Shown here one piece after another: positions 58,646 to 64,000 of a stretch of DNA of 64,000 nt (its first letter is position 1; every line of letters starts with the position of its first letter). The stretch is from Brachynemurus nebulosus. Its lineage: Eukaryota > Arthropoda > Insecta > Neuroptera > Myrmeleontidae. The stretch covers positions 2,764,001 to 2,828,000 of the forward strand of contig JAPWDM010000009.1 of NCBI GenBank assembly GCA_035578155.1, read 5' to 3'. A model generated the notes under the pieces. That model saw only the letters and a list, made by a program, of their open reading frames with translations, had not been told where the DNA came from and made no database searches. Both the position numbers and the translations under genes were made by a program.

Positions 58646-61600
58646 CTATTCGAGAGGACCAACTTCTAATTCATTATCAACAATCAAATCCGCATTCTCA
58701 TCCACTTGCAATTGCATCTCTTCCACCACCACACTCTCTTGAATCTCAACATTCGACGAAATATCGTCCACTTTCAACATTTCGAACATTTCACTTGACG
58801 TGCCCGGCTCATTTGCCGGGAATTCGTCGGTTAAACTTGCCGGCGCACTCACAACCGTTGTGGTCGTGCTGCCACCTGCCGTTGTAACCGTGTGCTGTTC
58901 CTGTTGAACGAACGTATTCGATTGATTTAAATCTATTACTCTACTTAATGACGTCGAATGCGTCACGGTACTAGAACAGGTAGAAGGTACAGTAGAGGAT
59001 TTTTGAATATCAATAGTGTCGTTTGAACTGTCCAGGTCATCCTCGTCACGCTGAAACGTTAAAGTAACACAAAAAAAACAAAATTAAAAATAAAATAACG
59101 AAAACAGAAATGAAAAATCGGAAAGATGTTAGCGCCGAAAGTTGAAAAATCTTTCTGTTTTTTATAATATGGTTAAATTGCTCCCAAATTGTTCTTTTGA
59201 AATCAGTAATTGCTCCATCTGAAACTTAATTATTTAATTATTTATAAAGAAAAAATATTTTGTTTCCGTTATTTATCAAAATCTCCCAAAATAATACTTT
59301 TTATATAATTTCTTTACGTCAATAAATTGCTCCCAATTTGCTCTGTTTAATTTAAAAGCTAAACCGTAATTTTTTTGAATAATTATTAATAGTATATTGT
59401 GTAATAAGTGCGGGAAATTGTCGATTGCCCACGAAAGCGAAGTTGAACGCACGAACGTAGTGAGTGCGTTCATTTGCTTGAGTGGGGCAATCGACAATCC
59501 CGCACGAGTTGCACATACTATTTTTTATTACGAATTTCACATACTTTTTCTATTATTATCACTATTTTTGACATTTTTATTACTTTTTAAAATAATATTT
59601 TTAAGTGTTCGTTTTTTTTTCTGAATTAATTATCGCGTAAATTACTTTGTTGGTGGTTTCTATAGAAATAATTATGAAATATTTATTAAATGAAAAATTA
59701 AGAGGCGACTTTGCGTGTTTTGATTAAATTTTGCGTGTTTTATTGTCAATTTGCGTGTGGAAAGTTACTTTCCACACGCAAAAAAGTATGCGGGAAGAGT
59801 ACAGTGGGCAAACAGCTATTTTGCGTACAGAAATGTGTGCGCTAAGTTAGTACTTCTCCCGCATGAGTAATAAATTTTTTTTTTTTTATAATGTTATTTA
59901 ACTGTCAAAATTCAATTATCCTTAAATATATGCAAACGACTTAAAGAGTATGTCGGATTGCCTATACGTTTTAATAATACATAACCTAATTCTAAATATT
60001 TTTTATATTAATATATTTTAATTATTCAGAAAAATTAATATTTAACTTTTAAATTAGATAGAGAAAATTGGGAGCAATTTTTTGATATAAAGTAATTATA
60101 TAAAAATACATTATTTGACAAGTTTTTGATAATAGAAATAGTGAAACAAAAAAGTTTTTTTGTTTGTAAATAACTAATTAAATAATTAAGTTTCAGGTGG
60201 AGCAATTACTGATTCCAAAGGAGCAATTTGGAAGCAATTTAGCCATATAACAAATAAAAAAATTTTCCAACTTCTGGCGCTAACTTCTTTCCGATAAATG
60301 AAAAAAAATAAAAAGTGGAACTAAATCTATTATTAACAACTAAAAAAACCAAAATGTTGTCTTCACGTTATTAAGTCGTATACAGGGTGTGCAGGACTAC
60401 AGTTCTCGTCAATTACCTTCATATGCGTATAACTCCGTAACGGTGGTATATCCGTGTGATAAACGCACGCTTGACCTGGAAAAACGTCAGGTACTGGTTC
60501 ATGGCACGTCATATCGGTATCGCCGCGGGTCACGCCGCACGCCCGAAACAGAACTTGCATTGGATCGTTGAGTATATGTTTAAGGCAATGTTTGGCGTGG
60601 GGTAATGCTCGGGAGCCACATTTCACGCCACCTTCAGTGAATAGGCATTTGACAAATGGCGGTTGTTTGTGGGTGGTGCCATCTGATGATAGCTAAAAAT
60701 AAAAATGCTTTATGTATCAATTGTATGGTTTTTAGTGAATCTTTTTGAAGGGAAATTTAGTATTAGAAGGGGTGGAATGGTTTCCTGAAGTTTGGTCGTC
60801 AACTTTTGAGACACCTGTATATGTATCAGCACGATAACTCTCGAACGAAACATCTGATTTTTATGAAATTCGGTGAAAATATTAAAAGTACCAAACCCTT
60901 GGATAAGTTTTTCAGCTAAGTACATTAGGTGATACCCAAAACCGAGTATTTTGAGCGTTTTTCGGCAAAAATTTAATTTTCTTGCCGAAATTTTTTTACA
61001 TTGTCGTAAAGAGCAAAATCAAGTGCTTAGGTCAAAATTCATTTCGGAAAAGTGATTTAATTTCCACATATGGTTTTTCTGTTGCCTTTACAATTTTGAT
61101 TTTAAATTAAAAATCACAAAATGATTGAAAAAATTATCCGAATCGACCGGGAATTGAACCCAGGATCTCCTGGTAACTAGCCAGGTGTGCTATCCATTAC
61201 ACCATCGATCCTTTGCTCGACAGGCGCCCGACACAGACAACATTCATTCAACAATCAATATTTGAAATTGAAAAATTCTGATTTTGTCCAAAAATCGAGA
61301 AAACAGTATCGAAAACCTATCAGTGGCTTCAAATTTTATGTTTCTAACATCGAAATTACAGTTTTTGAAACTTAAAAAGTTTTGTGTACATGATGACGTC
61401 ATTAAATTCACTTTTTTTTAAATTAACAGCTACAAAAATTGAATCGGATTTTTTGATGAGCTCTGTTTTTTGCAAACAAAAGAAAAAGTACAAATCTATT
61501 TTAAATACACAGATACACACTCTTAGGTTCAAAATCTACGATGAAAGTTACACCAAACACTTGTGAAACACGACACTTTTTTTTGATAAGCTCAATTTTA

Positions 61601-62507
61601 TAGCGTTTTCACTTGTTGTTTATGAGGCGATACTTTGTAATAGTAAATAATAGTTAAAACATTCGTTTAAAATTTTACGTGGGCTCTCATTCGATTCAAG
61701 GAACCAATAAGATTTAAAAAATTTAAGTTACTTGACCAATATGGCTGACTTCATATATTGAAGTTTTGAACAAAAAAATATGTGAAAAGCCGCCTGTGTG
61801 CGACATGAGTATTATCTTACCTTGACACGAATATCGTTGACCCTCTTCTGCAGGATCGCCTCAACCCCGCTACGCTTATGATACGCATTCAAATATTTCA
61901 ATTTTTGATATAATTTATATTCCTTGGGATTGTCGCGAACCTGATTATGAATACTGGCCAGTGTTTCCTTCTCCTTCTTCAACGCGTACAGGTAACGCCG
62001 TCTTTTCTCGCGCAACACTCGTTGCAAGTGTCGGAATTGTTCCGTATAAAGATCCTGTAATCGAATCAATTTATCACGTGTCAGCGAGCACACTTCCTCG
62101 GCCGTGTAAATTTCCGCATGTTTTAACGGATCTTCACACTCCGAGTCGATACTCTCGTTATCCGACAGATCGGCGTTCTGTGAATGCCAAACGTTACTGT
62201 AAACGGTCGGTTCCACGTCCGATTCTGATTCGCTAGCGTATTCGAGTATTTCACTGCATGATGCATTGACTTTTTCCGCGTGGATTTCAGCTAAAATATT
62301 TTTTTGAAAATAAATTTTTGTTTTGAAGGTGATTTTTTTTTTTTTTGGACTTACAGTACGGATCTAGACTTTTTGTGATTTGTGGTTTTGAATCATCCTC
62401 AGCGATTGTCGATTCATCGTCTTTTTCGGCCGAACTGCTTGATATTGTTCGAATTCGGTTGCTACTTGTGGCATCTGAGTTTCCTGATGACGTTCTATGT
62501 CGCTTTT
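58646..62507 (-). CDS. KANSL2: KAT8 regulatory NSL complex subunit 2 (3' part, four exons)
   Basis: KANSL2 is a subunit of the nuclear NSL histone acetyltransferase complex (with MOF/KAT8); the Drosophila orthologue is also linked to gamma-tubulin/augmin work as dgt1. Exons on the minus strand: 62507-62355, 62290-61821, 60692-60417, 59050-58646 (TAG at 58648-58646); phases agree and about 433 residues are seen. Exon 2 holds the diagnostic block DPLKHAEIYTAEEVCSLTRD and a coiled-coil run of Leu/Arg/Lys. Exon 3 holds the C3H-C3H zinc-binding domain: cysteines in KCLF, VKCG and HCLKH, then RACG, TCHE and ACVYH. The last exon is acidic and low-complexity, ending LEVGPLE. The N-terminal part, with the first C3H-C3H domain of the family, is not found before 64000 and should lie right of the window. 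Confidence 0.92.
59118..60293. mobile_element. Large foldback element in KANSL2 intron, with R4 inside
   Basis: Arms of about 240 bases (59118-59365 and about 60060-60293) are inverted copies; the outer ends carry GGAAAGATGTTAGCGCC and GGCGCTAACTTCTTTCC. The loop contains repeat R4 (59391-59880). Non-coding, so probably a non-autonomous element that later received R4. Confidence 0.65.
59391..59880. repeat. Foldback repeat R4, copy 2 (shorter)
   Basis: Closely matches 30546-31470: palindrome 59391-59519, a middle with CACGCAAAAAAGTATGCGGG, and the end TCCCGCATGAGTAATAA. It lacks the 430-base segment of the other copy. Confidence 0.65.
60815..61020 (-). repeat. Dispersed repeat R1 partial copy
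   Basis: Reverse-oriented R1 fragment with CACGATAACTCTCGAACGAA and GATAAGTTTTTCAGC blocks. Lies in a KANSL2 intron next to the tRNA. Confidence 0.55.
61140..61211 (-). tRNA. tRNA, anticodon AGT (Thr by anticodon)
   Basis: 72 bases on the minus strand fold as a full cloverleaf: acceptor GGATCGA/TCGATTC (one G-U), D stem GTGT/GCAC, anticodon stem CCTGG/CCAGG with loop CTAGTTA, variable AGATC, T stem CTGGG/CCCGG with loop TTCAATT. A box TGGTGTAATGG and B box GGTTCAATTCC are present. A run of T follows within about ten bases (pol III terminator). The anticodon reads Thr, but the body resembles tRNA-Gln/Glu more than usual insect tRNA-Thr, so the isotype is uncertain. Lies in a KANSL2 intron on the same strand. 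Confidence 0.8.
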
Positions 62508-62789
62508 CTGGAAAAAAAAATGGGAAATGTCATGAAAGTTCGGTAAAAAAAAAATGTTTTGTTGTGTTAAAAACTTTTGGGAATGATTTAGTGACAAAAT
62601 ACACCGTTCAGAAAACCGGTTTTTTAGCAATCCAAATCAAAAACGTTAAGTGATAAAGTTCGATGATCCATTTCGGAGATTAAAAAAACAGTAGATAAGT
62701 TAAATCACTATATTGAGCTGTATTGTAGGCGGGACTATACATAATAATAAAGTTTTCCCCCTTAAAGGACCACAAGAAATATAAAATAT

Positions 62790-62835
62790 TCGCTAGATCG
62801 GTTTCGGCTACTTTTGTAGCCCTCTTCAGTAGCAT
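62790..62835 (-). ncRNA. Hammerhead ribozyme candidate 3
   Basis: Minus strand: GCTA, core CTGAAGA (62829-62823), helix II GG-CTAC/GTAG-CC with one bulged G and AAAA loop, GAA, ACCGAT, C at the cleavage position, TAGC. Helix I has four Watson-Crick pairs plus a G-U pair. Confidence 0.5.
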
Positions 62836-63208
62836 AAAATATAATAAATTTATATTATTAAGGATGTTTGGTAGGTACAATCGGAGAAAAAAGTACATGA
62901 AATTAGAAATTCGTGAATAATTGCGTTGTATAACAAACTATGAGGTAAATAAATAGTTATCTTTGTTAAATAATAGCTATCACTACAACTGATTGTACAA
63001 TACATCAAACTATAGCTCTCAGCTGAGTACATTCTGAGGATTTTTCGGAGGAATTTCAAAATGCTACGAGACGATTGAAAATTTAGTAGAATGTTCCTCA
63101 TTAAATACTAAGGCCCCTGTGAAAATTTCAAACCGATTCACTAAGCCGTTAAAAAGTTATTTAATCTGTTCTGTTTTCGAATTTCCATAAGAGTACGTGT
63201 AAAATTAG

Positions 63209-63239
<31 letters not shown>

Positions 63240-63564
63240 ACTTTTTAACGACTTAGTGAATCGGTTTGAAATTTTCACAGGGACCTTAGTATTTAATGAG
63301 GAACATTCTACTAAATTTTCAATCGTCTTGTAGCATTTTGAAATTCCTCAGAATGTACTCAGCTCTTGTAGTCAGCTGAGAGCTATAGTTCGATGTATTG
63401 TACAATCAGTTGTAGTGATAGCTATTATTTAACAAAGATAACTATTTATTTACCTCATAGTTTGTTATACAACGCAATTATTCACGAATTTCTAATTTCA
63501 TGTACTTTTATCTCCGATTGTACCTCCCAAACATCCTTAAATAAAATAAAATTTATTATATTTT

Positions 63565-63610
63565 ATGCTACTGAAGAGGGCTACAAAAATAGCCGAAACC
63601 AGTCTAGCGA
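63565..63610 (+). ncRNA. Hammerhead ribozyme candidate 4
   Basis: Partner of candidate 3 in the other arm: GCTA, core CTGAAGA (63571-63577), helix II GGCTA/TAGCC, GAA (63595-63597), ACCAGT with two possible helix III pairs, C (63604), TAGC. Differences from candidate 3 (AAAA to AAAAA, CGAT to CAGT) leave the core intact. Confidence 0.5.
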
Positions 63611-64000
63611 ATATTTTACATTTTTTGTGGGTCCTTACGGGGAAAAACTTTATTATCAGGTAGATAAGTTGAAAGAATTAAAAAAAAATAGAAGTAGCCA
63701 AATCTGCAGATTTAGTGGTAAAAAATTTAAATTATTTTAAATTTTCATAAAATACATATTTTTATATCTAAAAAAACTTACAAAAATTTATTACGTCATC
63801 GTCCATTAAACAAAAAAGGTTAACTGAATTATAGGTAATATCGTCACTGAATAGAATATGATTAGAGTTGTCATAGCGCATTTTCATCGAAAATTAAAAT
63901 GGTTTAACAAAGTAAAAAAAAAAAAAAATTAGTTCATCGAAAAGTAGAAAATTCGAAAATATTTTGAAACTAACATGAGAGAGAGAAAGAAAAATATACA

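Larger units (their letters stand above)
62745..63655. repeat. Long inverted repeat with terminal hammerhead motifs
   Basis: Two arms of about 400 bases (62745-63150 and 63236-63655) are inverted copies sharing AAAGTTTTTCCCC-type outer ends, CTACAAAAGTAGCC, GATTGTACAATACATC and AAACCGATTCACTAAG blocks. The loop is a poly-T run. Each arm carries a hammerhead core reading outward. Confidence 0.75.
62508..64000. other. KANSL2 intron and upstream sequence
   Basis: No KANSL2 N-terminal exon was found here. The main content is the 0.9-kb inverted repeat at 62745-63655. 63660-64000 shows nothing recognised. Confidence 0.5.

Noticed and set aside
62364..62630. Minus-strand 88-codon frame over the first visible KANSL2 exon
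   Set aside because: It is a different reading frame; the splice-consistent frame of 62355-62507 joins the KANSL2 protein.

Overview
This is a window of an AT-rich animal nuclear genome, most likely an insect. The genes are split by spliceosomal introns with GT..AG ends. The protein set is conserved in animals. Introns and intergenic DNA are packed with small non-autonomous transposons of classes common in insects: hAT, PIF/Harbinger, piggyBac, Tc1/mariner, Helitron, Penelope-like and LINE relics. The order of insect cannot be settled from the sequence alone.

Layout. (1) 1081-2449, + strand: the last two exons of a mitochondrial-type methionine aminopeptidase (MAP1D); the 5' exons lie left of the window. 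(2) 2450-10333: intergenic, full of repeats. (3) 30382-10334, - strand: a complete 12-coding-exon Sin3A co-repressor gene encoding about 2000 residues; every exon junction was checked for phase. Its introns hold several well-delimited transposons. (4) 30403-48957: about 18.5 kb without a recognised coding exon; it may hold the Sin3A promoter and 5'-UTR exon. (5) 49041-51920, + strand: a three-exon Canopy/Seele-type ER protein with a TATA plus initiator promoter just upstream. (6) 54065-57260, + strand: a seven-exon STRAD pseudokinase gene. (7) 62507-58646, - strand: the last four exons of KANSL2, convergent with STRAD. A tRNA gene sits in one KANSL2 intron on the same strand.

Functional themes. 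Sin3A (HDAC scaffold) and KANSL2 (NSL histone acetyltransferase complex) are both chromatin regulators. STRAD is the LKB1 activator. Canopy is an ER folding factor. MAP1D removes initiator Met in mitochondria. Nothing suggests an operon; these are independent neighbours.

Most unusual content. Several small repeats fit the hammerhead self-cleaving ribozyme fold: a CTGANGA core, a short helix II, GAA, a very short often palindromic helix III and a matching helix I. Four of the five best matches lie in inverted pairs pointing outward. A decayed GIY-YIG endonuclease fragment of a Penelope-like retroelement lies in the same window, which makes Penelope terminal repeats the natural explanation. There are also elements with clear target-site duplications: 8 bp for hAT, TTAA for piggyBac, TWA for Harbinger and TA for mariner. 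One hAT element has jumped into the terminal repeat of a Harbinger element.
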